Counted from the stretch's first letter, positions 25,527-38,665 are shown. The stretch: DNA of 64,000 nt from Erythrocercus mccallii (GCA_013397435.1 VZRG01000007.1:124001-188000); one strand, 5' to 3'. The notes: generated by a model from the letters alone, not told the origin. Numbers and translations: made by a program.

Positions 25527-25829
25527 TGTCACCTTGTTTTTTTCAGCCTTCTGATGTTTGCATTTTTATAGTGGAGTTTCTCACAGTTTCATGTAAACAA
25601 AGTGATGTTATTGTAACTGTCTCTTCTTGTTGACATTTCTCTCTTGTGGAGGAGAAATTTGATGGACTTCTAATTTGACCAGTGTGGTTGTAGAGGTGGC
25701 AACTTTCATCTTCCAATCCCTGGTCATTGTCCAAAATCTATATAAATTGAAGTAAAAAAATAAACTTCCTCTTTTTGCCCGGACGACTTGACTGAGTCTG
25801 TGTCCCTCATTTCATGTCCTATAGTGACA
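25527..25829 (+). mobile_element. solo LTR of an endogenous retrovirus (ERVK-type)
   Basis: A 303-bp element begins with TGTCAC and ends with GTGACA, a perfect 6-bp terminal inverted repeat with the canonical TG...CA ends. It is flanked by a perfect CCTTAC duplication. In plus orientation it carries a TATA-like box (TATATAAA, 25739-25746) and a polyadenylation signal AATAAA (25759-25764), the latter followed by a pyrimidine-rich stretch, as in the U3/R part of an LTR. No primer-binding site, gag, pol or env lies next to it; the duplication closes it on both sides. It is therefore a solo LTR left by recombination between two LTRs. The 6-bp duplication points to class II. From memory the 3' end resembles songbird LTRs, which I could not check. 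The minus-strand open frame inside it is chance. Confidence 0.92.
25739..25764 (+). promoter_or_regulatory. LTR TATA-like box and poly(A) signal
   Basis: TATATAAA at 25739-25746 and AATAAA at 25759-25764 lie 12 bases apart near the 3' part of the LTR. This order fixes the LTR orientation as plus. If still active, initiation would be expected about 25-30 bases downstream of the TATA box, near 25770. Activity is inference. Confidence 0.6.
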
Positions 25830-25835
25830 CCTTAC
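25830..25835. repeat. target-site duplication, right copy
   Basis: CCTTAC directly follows the CA end of the LTR and matches 25521-25526 without a mismatch, which supports a fairly recent insertion. Confidence 0.9.
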
Positions 25836-26547
25836 TAACCCTCAGATACATACCAAAAGAAAAGAAAACTTCAACATAAAATTTCTTATGCATACCTTAG
25901 GTGTTTAACAGAAAAAATAAAATAAAGGGAACGTTGTTACACTGATTTCAGGGAGCTGAGGGTAAGACTGTTGAAGTTAGCTCAAAATATTAAAAGTATA
26001 CCCAGTGTATTCCCTCCATTCACATTTAAAAAAAACAAAAAAGAGATGTTTCTTGAATAATCCCTTCCAGACAGCTAAAGCAACAAATAGATTTCATAAT
26101 CAAAGTATTTATTAGTTGGCAATGCTGCACCCAGGTAGCATTTATCTGCCTAGCAAAAACTAGCATTGACCCTGCAGCAGCAGTAATAGAGGTCTATTTT
26201 TGCTATTCAAAAAAAAATGAACAAGAGAGGAAAATTCATACCAAAGAACCTGTCAACCAAACAAACAAAACCTGAAGAACAACTTGCCCAGAAAAAAAGC
26301 TATTGTAAATAACAAACCATAACACCTAGAAATTTCAGGGGAGAAGTTGAGTCTGCATCCCTCTATATTATCATGTATCACGTATGAGTCAATGCCTAGG
26401 GCAAACGGTGTGATTGTTCCAATCTTAGTGGCAGCCCTGATAACAAGTGCAAGACAAGACGATGTTTTAACCATGGATACAGTGGTGAGGCCTCAGCTCC
26501 AGACAGTGGCATTAGACAAGCTGTGAGGGAGGTTGTTTTGTAACCTT

Positions 26548-26585
26548 AACTATGAGAACTGAGAACTATGACAACTGAGAACTAC
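26548..26585. repeat. 16-bp tandem duplication
   Basis: Two copies of AACTATGAGAACTGAG-like 16-mers (26548-26563, 26564-26579; one difference) followed by a partial third. A slippage duplication in unique sequence. Confidence 0.85.
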
Positions 26586-29500
26586 AGCTACAGCAATACT
26601 TGGCTTGGATCTGCATCAGCCTTAGATTACATTGACTGTATGCAGCAAACAGGGTTTTATTCATGCCTGGCTATTACAAATAAGAGTCCTTCCCTCTGTA
26701 CCTTTTTTCCTTAGAGAAAGAAAATCAGAAACTATTTTTGCTCTAGCTTTGCCTGAAGGACCTATAGCAATATAATCTTATTTATTACCCGTCACCTCAC
26801 TATGCAAACATTTCCTACTGTGTCAGACCAACCATTTATTATATCGTTTCTCTCTGAGGTCTCAATATCATCCATCACTGGTAGTCACCTGCCCCGCTCC
26901 TGCTCTGGGCCTTTGCACTGCACGGGGATCCACCATTGCAGGGGGCAGGGGCCTGGGCTGCTGCTGTTTTCTGTTTCGTCATTCTTCCATTAACACTTGA
27001 CCTGCCTGGAGCAGCTAGCATGTTGCTAAGGACTGAGTGGGCACCTTCTTTATGAGCCTTTCCTATAACCTCTTCTTAATATAGGAGAAGCCAACCTGCC
27101 TGCATGCTTCATGAACTCACCTCCTTCTTCATTGAAGGAGAAATGGATGGAGGTTCCCTTCCCTGTGAATAATTCTGGTGCCTGCCTGCTCTCTCCTGCA
27201 TGCACACATATGGGTGTCTTTAGCCTAGGGATACACAGATTTTCACCTAACTTTTCTTAATTGCTGCCAGGAAGAGATGAAGGAGTAAATAAGGATGCAG
27301 TTGCCATCATAGCAGCAAGGAAGAAGTGGCTGAACTTGCCAGGAAAATAACAGGGAAAACCATAATTACATAGATCTGAGACAGATCTAGATTCAAGACA
27401 AAGATATCTAAATGTAATCATGATTAGTGAGAACATGTTAACATTACCCTAGTTTTCTAGGGATGTTTGTCAATAAGGAGTCAGGCAAGAACAAGACAGC
27501 AACAGACTCAGCTCCACAGGAGTATGTCCTCCTCAAACTTCCCCAAGGGATGGGTCATGTAGTGCCACTGATGTACCTCTGCAGCCTCCAGTAAGACTGT
27601 TCATGCATCCTTCTTCAGCATTTCCAGTAATTTCCCTTTTCTCTTTTGCTTTTAGGAGTTGAGATTTTCTCAGTTATACACAATTATAGCTGTAGACAAA
27701 CCTGTCTGAGTATTGCTTTTGCTCTGGAGAGCATCTAGTAGAAAATGTCCCAGTCTTCTATTCTCAATTGTTATGCCAAACATCCTTTCTCCTTTGCTCT
27801 TTGTCTCTAGACCTCAGTGAGGAGGGAACAGACCATAATCACATTTTCTGTGCCAGAACAAGTATTTCTTTATAAATTCACAGAAGTACAAGATTGCCAG
27901 TCTATGACCAAGGGATACCTTGCTTGCATGCTTGGCTATCATCAGCTTCACCAACAGTGCTGTAAGGACTCTAACAAGGTCAATTTTTTGAGTAGTTAGC
28001 ACATGTTCTTTATATTATAGAAATTATATTCTTAAATGCATATATGTGTATACTCTTCTAGGGCATAGGAAAAGGCAGATGTTTTTAATGGTTGAAAAAG
28101 TAAAAGGGATTGTTTTTCTCATTACCTAGAGGTGTATGTCATTAGAGTATATTCTTCTATTTTCTTAACAGCAAATTAAAATAAATCTGGTCAGGTAATG
28201 TGTCTACAGTATAAGAGAGGATTCCCATAATGCTTCTAATTGTAACAGGATTTTTTTGTAATACGTTATAGTGAAATTACAAGCTAAATTTCCAAGAAAT
28301 TAATAGAATGATGGGAGGGTAAGTTATGATAATGATATACTACATAATGTAATACAGGAGCCCAATTTCCTATGGAAATGATGCATAATTTTAATAAAAA
28401 ATATATTTAAAAAATCTAGATACAGTAATGACTGCATGACCTGCTTGGTTATAAAAGTTAATTGCAAAAATTACTTGGATATGCCCTCTAAAGTCTCTCC
28501 AAGATCATTGATTTGTGTACAATGTGGGATAAACACTTTATTCTTCTCAAACTTTTGTAACTCTGAGCATTTTATCATAAAGGTTAAAAAACAAATAACA
28601 TTTTTTGTAATGTGCTATTCTGTACCCAGCACTGCTGGAGATCCACATGTTCATTTATGCTTTCCTACCTGGATACAAGATCTTTTGCAAGGCAACAGAT
28701 CTGGCTCTCCAGTGACGCAGACTGCTGCACCTCTCCTGAGGGACTCAGAGCTACTGATTTTAGCAGCAGCAAACTCCACTTCATCTTGCACTTAAAACTG
28801 GCATCAAATTTGCCATTTGGCTTTTCTGTGAGCTGCTTATAGAGGCACTTTCAAAGTCACAAATAAACGCCTTTCAAAGAGACATAGTGATGTATTTTCC
28901 CTGTGCCCTGGCACATGTCCCTTCAGCACAGCACCAACCCTCAGCGCTGGCCTATCCCTGCTGGAACTCCTGCTCAGGCATGGCTGAAACAAATTCTGCC
29001 TCACGTGTCAAAATGAGAGGAACAGAAACCAGTGTGGGTGGGTGGTGGGAAATGGAGACAGAGCTGGAGAAAGGTTTCGCTGGAAGCATGAGTCAAGGCA
29101 CAGTGAGATGTGCGGGATTGTCATAGTTTACATAGCGTCCTCATTGCCAAACCACCACGTCAAAGCCCCAGAGCAGTGCTGCCTGTGGAGAGGTCAGGAG
29201 CTGCAGGACAGTAGTAGTGCTACAGCAGCAGTGTCCTCAGCCAGGGGCACTGGCCCGGGAAGGATCTCACAATCCCCTAAGACATTATGGTACCCACAGC
29301 AAAGAGCCTCCGCTTTGGGGCACAACCCCGCATGCAGCACTGAGAATAGGCATTTTCTCTCTTTCATGTCAAAACAATGTCCAAATTTTAATGACTTCCA
29401 TCAAAAACCTCTCCTGGAAGGAACTTAAACCTAGACTATGCATAGAGACACCTGACACTTACAAAGTTGGACCTTTCTCATCAGTTCCCTAGTGTACTTA

Positions 29501-30580
29501 TTTGGCCCAGATAGCACTTACTTATTCCAAAAGTCCCAAAAAAGTTGTTTCACAGCTACACATAGATAGAAATTGAAATAATGAGCTTTGTGCTGACCCA
29601 AAACCTACTATAGTCAAGGGAGAGATTCCCACTGATGTCAGTCCCTTGCACCAATCTAACTCTCCAGGCACATTACTTAAGGCTGACTTTCTGCCCTGGG
29701 TAGTGGACCAATTCAGAGCAGAAATCACTGGATTTCGACATGACGCTTTCATTTTTGCTTTTTTCCTTGATTTAGAAGCAGCAGCAGCATCTGCTTTCCA
29801 GCACACAGCAGCCTGCCACACTGCAGCCAGAGTCTACTCGAGTCTCTAAGCAAGCCTACCGGAGCATGCATGTAGGCACAGCACCAGCACACACAAGTCA
29901 CTATGTGGCACACAGATCCCTTCTCACCTGCCTGACAGCCCTGCCTTTCTTCACACAGTCAATGGAGAGGGGTCACATTGCGGGGACAGGACACTAGAAG
30001 TGATCCTGTAAAACCTTACAAGTCTTTCTGCTCCCCCTTCCTTTCTCCAACACTTTGGCTACGTAACCATCACATAGATATTTTATTGTTCTTATTAAAA
30101 GATGCTGTTATGATTTAAGAAAATAAAATAGCAGTGGTAAGAAAGAAAATAAATCAACAAAAATTAAAAAAGAGATGGGAGACCTTAAGATATCACGCCA
30201 GAGCAGACAGATCAGATAATTTTAGAGCAGAGAAATAGCACTTCTTCCCCTCCCCAGAAATGCAGCCAGCACATTTGATTTCTTTTTCAGTATCTGTCCC
30301 ATGTTTATTATTAAAACACGTCATCACCGTCTAATCACCAGTAGAATTGAAAGTAACTTTTCACGGGAACATTCTAAAATTAGAGAGTGCCAGTTAAAAT
30401 TAATGCAAACCCAAAGTACTGTGCTGTAAAGAAACTACGGCCAACACGATGAGCAAATGCAACCCATGTTTGCTCATTTCAGAGTGCTGGTACTTGGGGT
30501 TTATTACTTATTTGTTTGTGTTTCCCTCCTTTAAGAGCAAAGCCACAAAACCACAGGCCTGGGGCTCTGCAGAAACCTGC
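26586..30580. other. non-coding unique sequence
   Basis: No gene, RNA or mobile element recognised. Open frames at 28436-28842, 28887-29492 and 29522-29849 occur on overlapping frames or both strands, have no recognisable domain, and rise with local GC content. The interval 28020-28440 is markedly AT-rich with nothing identifiable. Confidence 0.6.
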
Positions 30581-30587
30581 TCCTTAC

Positions 30588-30950
30588 CCCACACACACAG
30601 CTGTAAGTTCCATGCAGGAGCCTCCCGTTTTCCCGCTCCAGAGGAATCCCGGAGCGCTTCTCCCCGCAGCAGCCTCCCTGGGCGCTTGTCGCCCTGCTCC
30701 ACGTCCCGCAGACAGCTGGGGCCAGCCGGGGCTGCCGGGACATCGTAGCGACGGGACATGGCCCTTCCTGATATAATGGGAAGGCCTGTGCCAGCAGCGG
30801 CATCGGTCCGGGCGGGGTTCCAGCGGGGCGGCCGTCCCGCACCTGTTGCCGGGCGCGGAGCGGGACCATCAGCTGCGCGGCCGATATTGACCACCCGTGC
30901 GCCAGCGCCAGCCAGCCCGGCGGGGGCAGGAGCGTGATCCGGGCACAGAG
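30588..30950 (-). other. possible first exon at the CpG island (minus strand)
   Basis: Read on the minus strand, the CpG island runs into a 5' splice-site shape, GGG|GTAAGG, with the GT at 30586-30587 and the exon side ending at 30588. On the plus strand, no comparable donor lies downstream of the island. This makes a minus-strand transcript starting near 30950 and leaving the island at 30588 the better of the two options. The frames open across it lack good ATG contexts or recognisable peptides (one begins with GTG), so such an exon would more likely be 5' UTR or non-coding. This is inference from position and one motif. Confidence 0.2.
30601..30945. promoter_or_regulatory. CpG island
   Basis: About 345 bases with roughly two-thirds G+C and about 35 CpG dinucleotides by hand count, against a background where CpG is scarce. 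CpG density peaks at 30790-30900 with several GGGCGG-like and GCGCGG words. It ends sharply into AT-rich DNA at about 30960. In vertebrates, isolated unmethylated islands of this kind usually mark promoters of coding or long non-coding transcripts, and less often orphan enhancers. A TATAAT-like word lies at 30772-30777, but its position does not settle direction. No coding sequence could be recognised inside. Confidence 0.8.
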
Positions 30951-30960
30951 CAACTTGCAG

Positions 30961-33900
30961 CGAAATAATTGTTCAGCTTTGCCTTTAGTTAACAGGAAAA
31001 CAAACAAAAAAGACCAGTGAATATCACGCCAGACAGAAACCTATGCAGAAGTTCCAGAGCTGTTCACCATCCTGTCCCATTCATTACATTAGCCTGCTTT
31101 TGTCTCCAGCAGTGGTTTAGGTCCTTTCAGAATTGCTGGCTGTGATTAGGAAAAGCTACATTCGTATTTATTTTCTCTGCTACTTTGGCACTGATAACCT
31201 CGGGTCCTCCAAGAGCTGGAGGAGAAACACCAGGTTGAACTTCAGCTGTGCTGAGGGTGACAATCACACGATCGCTCTGCTTAGTGGCATGCTTTGATTT
31301 GTGGCTACCAGGAAAGCACCATGACATGACAGGCAGTGCTGTTGCACAGAGTAAAAAGAAACTATGCCGTGACTCATAAAAATCAAAATTAAAAAAAACC
31401 ACCTTCCTGCCCAGCATAACCTGCACTGATAACATAGCACGTTAATGTCCTGCTTAAAATTAAACACTCACAGAATGAGGATGCTTTTTTTTTTGGAGGA
31501 GGAGGAATTTTTGCAGTGCTTGATTCTCTCTTCTCCCTGAATATTGCAGATGTCTCCAGGCACCAGGGGACACGATGAAGGCATGCACTGCAGAAGTGGT
31601 AAGCACCAGAGGGCAGCTTAAATGCAAACGTGAGCTCCAACTACAAATTCTCTGACTGAGCTGTTTACAGCAGACCTCCCACATTCCTAGCTGTAAGCTT
31701 CTCTAGTGCATCCATTTTGTTTCCATAAAATGACTATGTTTGAGATGAAAGGGATGGAAAGCAAGAGCTACAAGACCCTGCTTTCTGCAAGACCTTTCTG
31801 GAGGGAATGGGATCTGATGGTGACAGTGTCTGTGGAGAAATATAGGCGGGGAAGCTCTCATACTGGGTTGTGAAAGGTGTAAAGTCCTTCTGCTGGTTGT
31901 GTCCTGGCTAGGTTGTTATTTTAAACCATATCAGGGACCAGATGGTGCCTTAAAAAAAAAAAAAAGTGATTATAAGCTAAAATTCAAAAATACACCAGAA
32001 GTATTTGTGAAAATGTAGGCGAATTAAAGGGACAAACACCTTAAGTAAATGTAGTGTGACCTTGGCTTCCGAAGAGGAGAGCTGCTGCAGTCTGAGAAAG
32101 ATAAAATGAAACTGGATGTTTCCACTCCTGCAAAATGTGGGAGGCTCCCTAGACAGCTCAATTACAGAGAAAATGTGACACAGCTGAATCCCTACATTGC
32201 TCCTGCATCCTCTGAGTAACCTCTGATCTCTGGAGAAAAGAAACTTGATTAATTTCCACAGCCAAGTCTCTCTTTTGATAGTAATATATAAACCTGGCCA
32301 ATATCTGGGCAGGTTCCTCCTTCCCTGCTAGCTGTACTGTTCCCTGCTAGCTGACCAAATCAAGATGGGCTCAGCAGAGTGCAATAGCCAAATAATATCT
32401 AATCATTCCCTAACTAATCATTCAAGTAGTTCAGTTTAAACATATTTCAATTTAAGTAGAAAATCTATCTTTAAACTAAATATTTAAAAAATTAAAAATA
32501 AAATTTACATTTATAGCTTTCAAATAGCATTATTGCTAGATTTGGAAAATTTTCTTGGTGTTTTACAGCCTTTCAAAGATGTCAGGTGATGAAAGCTACA
32601 TAATCCAGCCTGCTAGAGAAAGGAACATTTCTCTTAAGGAATGTGGATTGACATCCACTTCTTCCAGTCCTTATAATGCATGCCAAACTGGAAATGGGAA
32701 GTCTGCTTTGTCTTTATCTAACACAAGCTGTTAAGTGACTATGTGCAGCCACCTATATAAACAAATTACTTAAATTGGTCTTTACTTTGTTCAGTTTCTG
32801 TCAAAGGCATTAAGCTTACTATGGAAGAAAATTACAGCTTTCCTTAAAAGAGGAAGGTACCAGACATCAGTTTAGTGAGGGATCTTTGTGGCTGAAGCAT
32901 GTGTTATATATCCATATCAGGAAATGTATGTCTGCAGCTAGAATTCTCATCACAAATAATTCAAGCTAAATGAAAACCAAATCTGGCTGCAAAGCTTGAG
33001 TGCAGGTAGGAGACTATCTCACCTGTGAGAGCATTGGGATGTAACTGTCTCCTTGAAGCTTCTTCTGCCTACGGGACAGCATGCTAGCACATACCACTAG
33101 AAGATAAGCATATCAGAACAAAAATTTGATATGCAAAGCCATATTCTCCAAGAGAGTTACACTAGAAACCAGAGAGACTCAGGAAACGACTTATTTCTTT
33201 CTCAGTCTCAGCTCCCAACCCTCTGCTTTTCAGTCTAGCAGCAAGCCAATCGTTCCTGCAGGCCTGGCGTGTCCGCTGATGGCCACCATCCTTCGAGCTG
33301 TAATTCAAGAACCCGAGCACAGCTGGTGTCATCACTCAATATTGCGCAAGCCCTTACAACACAAAACAAGCTGTTCAGGTGCTGGCAGGAGGCTACTGTT
33401 GGAGCTGGATATGCCTGCATGCAATTCCCACAAGAGATTTTAACCTACTATCGAGTTTTCTCATGTATATGTTGATTTTGGTTTTTATGGTATTGTAGAA
33501 CTTCTAGTGAGTGGATGGTCTCCCCTGATTTTGTTGACCTAGCCTGCTATGCATCATCAGAAGAATCAAAATTACAATAATGAGAAGAAAAACATTTTTA
33601 GTCTGGCTCCTCCAACCCCTGTATTTTTAAATGTACTCTCAAGGATATGAGAAAATAGATACAGTCAGATCCACAAGAGTTGGATGTTGGAAAGAAACGC
33701 TTGGCTTCTGCCTTGTTGTGGAGATGCCTCTACTTTTCAATACAACTATTCCTAATATCTGCTATTGAATTTACTCATTTGTACTTTGTCACAGCAAAAC
33801 TGAAGAGCTGAATCTGTAGGTTATATTAAAGATTTGGCCAATCAAAGTCATAGCTTTTTTTTTTCCAAAACATCTGGTGGTTAGAGATGTTACAGGATGT

Positions 33901-36900
33901 ATGAAAGAAATAAATTATGTCCCTTTCCCTGTTTACAAGAAACTACCCAGCCAGCTAAAACTACAAAGCACTCTGAGGAAGACATCTGCAATTTAAAACT
34001 GTTGCTATTTCAGTGGAATAAGTAGAATAAATTCTTATAAGGTAAAAGCAATATGCAAGTTTCCAGCTAGTCTGTATATACAAGGCAATATTCACATATT
34101 TCTACAATAGGACTTTAACTTGGCAGAATGCCTTGATCACTAGACGCTTATTTTTGAACTCTGTCAACCACCCTTTAATTACTCAAACAAAAATTTGAAT
34201 GTTTTGATGCACATGGATCTGGATCTACTCTTATCTTTGGTTACTAATAATCATTAAAATTTTGTTCTGTTTTAGTTTTTTAAGAATATCAGTTCATCTG
34301 AAAAACAACAATACACATCCAGTGTGCAGAATAGTCTGTGTGATGTGCAGGGCTGTGTTGTGGGAGATAAGGCTGAGCAGCAGCTCCTCTGCACTGCTCC
34401 TGAAGTGAGATTTCCAGAACATCTTAGCTCCATGCCTGTAATTATGCAGTCTCTACCACACTGGGGAAGGGTGGATTGACCATCAGGTTACTCCAAGATT
34501 AGTTCCAGGCCAGGCCAGGCCTTATGTGACAGATTGGCTTAATGTTTTCTAAAATAACTCCTGCAGGCTTTGTTGCACCTACTCACAGAGAAACAGCCCC
34601 TCACCATATTTGAGTGCAGTGCTGCACCTGGGGTAGGACTGTGACACACAAAAGCAGGGATCTGTCAGCATCCTCCCACTCCCTTTGTTAGGACTCAAGA
34701 TCTACAACAATAGAGGTCAAGGCAGGAACCTAATCCACACAGTTACGTGGAGCTGTCACTGAGATATCTTAAAGAAATTCTGATACCATGAATTGAAGCA
34801 ATTGTCAGAGTTATGGAAGGAAGACAAGCCTATCCAAAACTCCACTGTATCTTTACCTGCAGATGAAAGCACATCTCCCATACAGCACAGATCTAAAAAG
34901 CTCCAATGCTTTTTGCTTGCAAGCACAAATAGAAAAGGCATCTCTGAGTCATGCAAAAATACAGTGAAGAAAATAATTTATCTCAGAAATGAGTTTAGGG
35001 AAGTGTGAGGCATCTCATCAAAGGAAATCTGTGTCATGCTATGCAGACTATATTCAACTCCTAGACCAGGAACTTAATACACTTTCAATTTTTATATACT
35101 TCTTGACAGGCCATCAATAGCACATCAGTGGCAGCAGCAATACTGGCGAAAACAACCCCTGATTCAGCCCTGTATTGGGTACTGCTTTGCAGCAGCTTGT
35201 GTAACTCCCTTGGGTATGTGTATCACCTTTTAGAAATCTTGACAAAATCTTTCCTGGGCACAAGCTTGTGCTGACCACAATAATGTCTCTAAATTTTCCT
35301 AGCCATTTACAGAATCCAAATAAACAGAATTGCTGATACATAAAGACAGGGATATGAAGATACAGAGGCAAAGAACAGACATCAGAATTGATATAAAATT
35401 TGGGGCACACAAGACAGGAAAAGGAATGGGAGTTGAGGAGGTAATGCTGGATTATGAGCTAATTTGTCAACTGTGCTGAGCATGAGGGAGAAAATGATCC
35501 TGTGACCTCACATCTTTGCTTTTCCAGACCAACACAGCTTCCTCAATTGCATCTCAGCCACCAGGGACTTGTGCAACTTCTGCTGTTTGACAAAAACCTA
35601 GCTGTGCCGATGAGCTGACAAATCCAAAAATGCCTCCCGCCCCCAGCCCCTGCTGTGTGCCAAATTGCTATGTGTGCGCTTGTGCACCACTTAGAATCCA
35701 TCTTCAGTGGCTGCCAAGAATGACCCCCGCCCAGTCTTTCCAGCAGAATAAAGCAGGGAGAGGGAAGCGAGGGGAGATGGAGAGGCAGAAAGAGAGCGAG
35801 TATGCTGTGCACTTAGAAAGCCAAATTTATTTTTAGAGACGTGAAGTAGTGCTCGAACACAGCTTGTTTTTCTCCCAAACAGAAAAGATTAAAAATTAGT
35901 AAAAAAAAAAAAAAAATCAGATGGCAGCTTGGCATTAAGCAGGTACCCAAAACTGCAAGACCTTAGCTGAAGCAAGAAACAGAATTAAAAATTCCTAATG
36001 AGCAGTGATCAGGACACACAAACCCCCTTGCAGGTGCCTAAGTGGATGTTCCTGTGCACACACACACATCCCGCCTGCATCCAACCTGCTTGCTCCACAC
36101 CAGCCCATTCACAAAACATCTCACCCAGCAAACAGGCAGGCTGGCTGCTGTAGCAAATGTTGGGAAAGACCACTTGGTTTAACTCCCTACAGGCATCCTA
36201 CAGGTGATGCTATCCCAGAATGTCATTTGGACCTGGATTTAGTGAGTGCTGCAACCCTACCAGAAGGAGGAAGTGTGTTGAACTGCACCCTCTGAAGAGA
36301 AGAGGAAGCAGAGATGAGCAGAGGGAGCAGGGAGAACAAGCTCAGTGCAAGATGCTGGCCTCAACACTTGACTGATACAAGCTGCTAGCAAAGCCAGATT
36401 GTCAGAGGATGGGACAGTAATGATTAGAGATTAACTAGAAAAGATACATCTGAAACATGACTGGTAGGAAACAAGATTGTGTCATCATTGTCTGAGTACA
36501 CTTATCTGTCATTTTTTTTGCTTTTACTTACATATATTCTTGACACAAGGGAACATGCAAAAAAAACTATTCTGACTGAGATAAAAAATACTTCAAGCCA
36601 AGCCTAGTTCAATCCTAGTTAATTCTCCATCTCTTGAAAAAACGTTTTTGAGTGGTTTCAAAGACGATTTGGGGGAATGCTGAGACTTTTCTGTCTCACC
36701 CTAAAAGAACATGGTCTGGAAAACAACACTAAAAAAAGGAATACATATATCTCAAATTGCTGTCCAGACATCCACATACTGCAATAGCCTCCAGTTTTGG
36801 TAACACAAAATGAGTTTCTGTAAATCATGAGGACAAGGTGACACTGAAGTCTAGCAAGGTTGCAAAAAAGAAGGTTCCACTGCAGAGGTGATGCCCCTGC

Positions 36901-37139
36901 TCATCATGGATCATTTGGCAGAACATGCAGGTGAAATGACATTCATCTCTGGCTTAGGGGTCCCGCTTTGAAAGACAGCTTTAATTTCCAACACCCACCT
37001 TGAATTGCTGGCTGGCACAAATGAAGCAGGGCATCAGGAGCTTATTAAAGATGGTTGACTAGATGCATCATTATGCCTAGTACAGAAATTCCTGATTCCT
37101 GTCTTTATAAGAAGGATGTATTTTCCTGAAATATCCCAC
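30961..37139. other. non-coding unique sequence with homopolymers
   Basis: No gene or transposon recognised. A-runs are at 31952-31965 (14 A) and 35901-35916 (16 A). An AT-rich patch is at 32440-32515. A triplicated CAGGC-type word lies at 34506-34522. A purine-rich patch at 35753-35802 (GGGAGAG/GAGAGG words) and a short CA run at 36057-36067 are simple sequence. Open frames such as 33126-33443 and 36005-36295 are unremarkable. Confidence 0.6.
32321..32353. repeat. 19-bp-spaced direct duplication
   Basis: TTCCCTGCTAGCTG occurs at 32321-32334 and again at 32340-32353, giving a 19-bp period. It is a small slippage duplication. Confidence 0.85.
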
Positions 37140-37178
37140 TTTTTTTCTTTTTTTTTCTTTTTTTTTTTTTTTTTTTTT
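37140..37178. repeat. poly(T) tract, 39 bases
   Basis: Thirty-nine bases that are T except for two interrupting C. It is the longest homopolymer in the window. Read on the minus strand it is a poly(A) tract, but no polyadenylation signal or retrogene body precedes it, so it is treated as simple sequence. Confidence 0.9.
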
Positions 37179-38665
37179 ATCCTCAATTCTAAGCAGAAGA
37201 AAAGGAACATCTGCAATGAAATGAACAAGTCCACGTTTGGATGGCAAGTCAGACTGGGCTAGACCTTTTCACTGACAGGAACCTTAAAAAGACCATAGGT
37301 TCATGTTTGGAGAAATCCTTCAGAATTTTAACTTCTCATTTGTGAAACGATGCTGCCCACAAGTTTATCACTGTCAGAAGCTATTAGCAAGGACAAATAT
37401 CCTCTCAATTAAAAGTCTTTATATTTTGTCCTAAAAAATGCCAATGGTTTTATATTCATAGTGTTCACATTTGAGTGTTGATTAGCAACACATTTCCAGC
37501 TGCACTGAAAATGTCTTCATAATATAGGGAGGAGAGCAACTTCATGGCAGCATTACCAGCCAGAAAAGCCATAATTATATTTCACTCACTGAAGCTCCCC
37601 CTTCCACCCCCAAATTATGTGAGGCTCATCCCATTCTGTTGCCAGTTCCATCCTTAGCATCACCTACCAAGGCCAACTCACATTCTACCACTGAGTTCCT
37701 CTCTTAGAAAGCTTCCTACTTGCAAGCAAAAACCAGAGCAAACAAAGATTGGTACTAACTCCAATCCCTGTTTCTGATATATCACAATCATCTCCCACTC
37801 ATTAGCGTGGCTGCCTCCAGTTTTGGATAAAATGAGACATTCTTATCTCTCTGAAAAAAACCAGTTTTCCCGCTTTATGGTGTTTATTCTGTTATATGTT
37901 TATTTTTAGACTGATTTGTTATAGTGGATAGCAAATCATTGCCCTATCTCTATATCTGTCACTAATCAGCTTAACTTGCAAGACTAACACCTAACTGGAC
38001 AAACACCTATTATTTCCCTGATTAGTCTCCAGCCTGGAATATATCATTGCTGTCACTCTGGTATTCACATCTCATGGCCAGTGATTCCTTACATGGAATC
38101 AGAACATCTCTTTAAATAGTCCTGTATTCTCCTGGAAGCTGACAGCATAAATATAGTAAAGTTTATTGTCATCCTCCTGCTGAAGCTGGTTTTCTTAGTG
38201 ACTATTTCAATGACAATCCCATCTGAAGATTTAACCACTGAAATCACAAGAAAAAGGAGAAACATGAAGAGTGGTTTACTGACCATGCTCTCTCTCTCAG
38301 ATGTTATTAGTTTCTAGACCTTCTGAGCTTTCTCAACAGCACTGCATAATTTTTTGAGATTTGCACTGCACAAAAGAATATCCCAAAATATTGGTTCAAG
38401 TATGTAGATGCCATTTTTTTATATCTACTGGCTGTCAAAAGCACAATTCTAAAGATTTTCAGAAGAGTGAAAAGGGAAGGGTGGTTGACCAGTGCCAGAG
38501 CACTTTCAATAATAGCACTTTTGGTCTCTAACCCCAGAGTTCCAAAAATCCGACACAAGTGTGGCATTGTCTGCTCTCAATGGTAGAAACCCATCCGGCA
38601 AGTCAGCCTGATTTGTTAAAACAAAATTATGGACCATATTGTGTCATAGCTTTTTATGCAAAACC
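37179..38665. other. non-coding unique sequence up to the gap
   Basis: Nothing recognisable. Minus-strand open frames at 38089-38286 and 38307-38567 are short and carry no known motif. Confidence 0.6.

Noticed and set aside
25543..25734. Minus-strand frame inside the solo LTR
   Set aside because: It runs antisense within an LTR, which has no coding role, and is explained by the LTR sequence.
30531..31007. Overlapping frames across the CpG island as a coding exon
   Set aside because: Long frames are expected where stop codons are scarce in GC-rich DNA; the peptides are Pro/Arg/Ala/Gly-rich without a known family, and one frame begins at GTG.
37140..37178. Poly(A) tail of a minus-strand retrocopy
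   Set aside because: No polyadenylation signal or retrogene body upstream on the minus strand and no flanking duplication seen.
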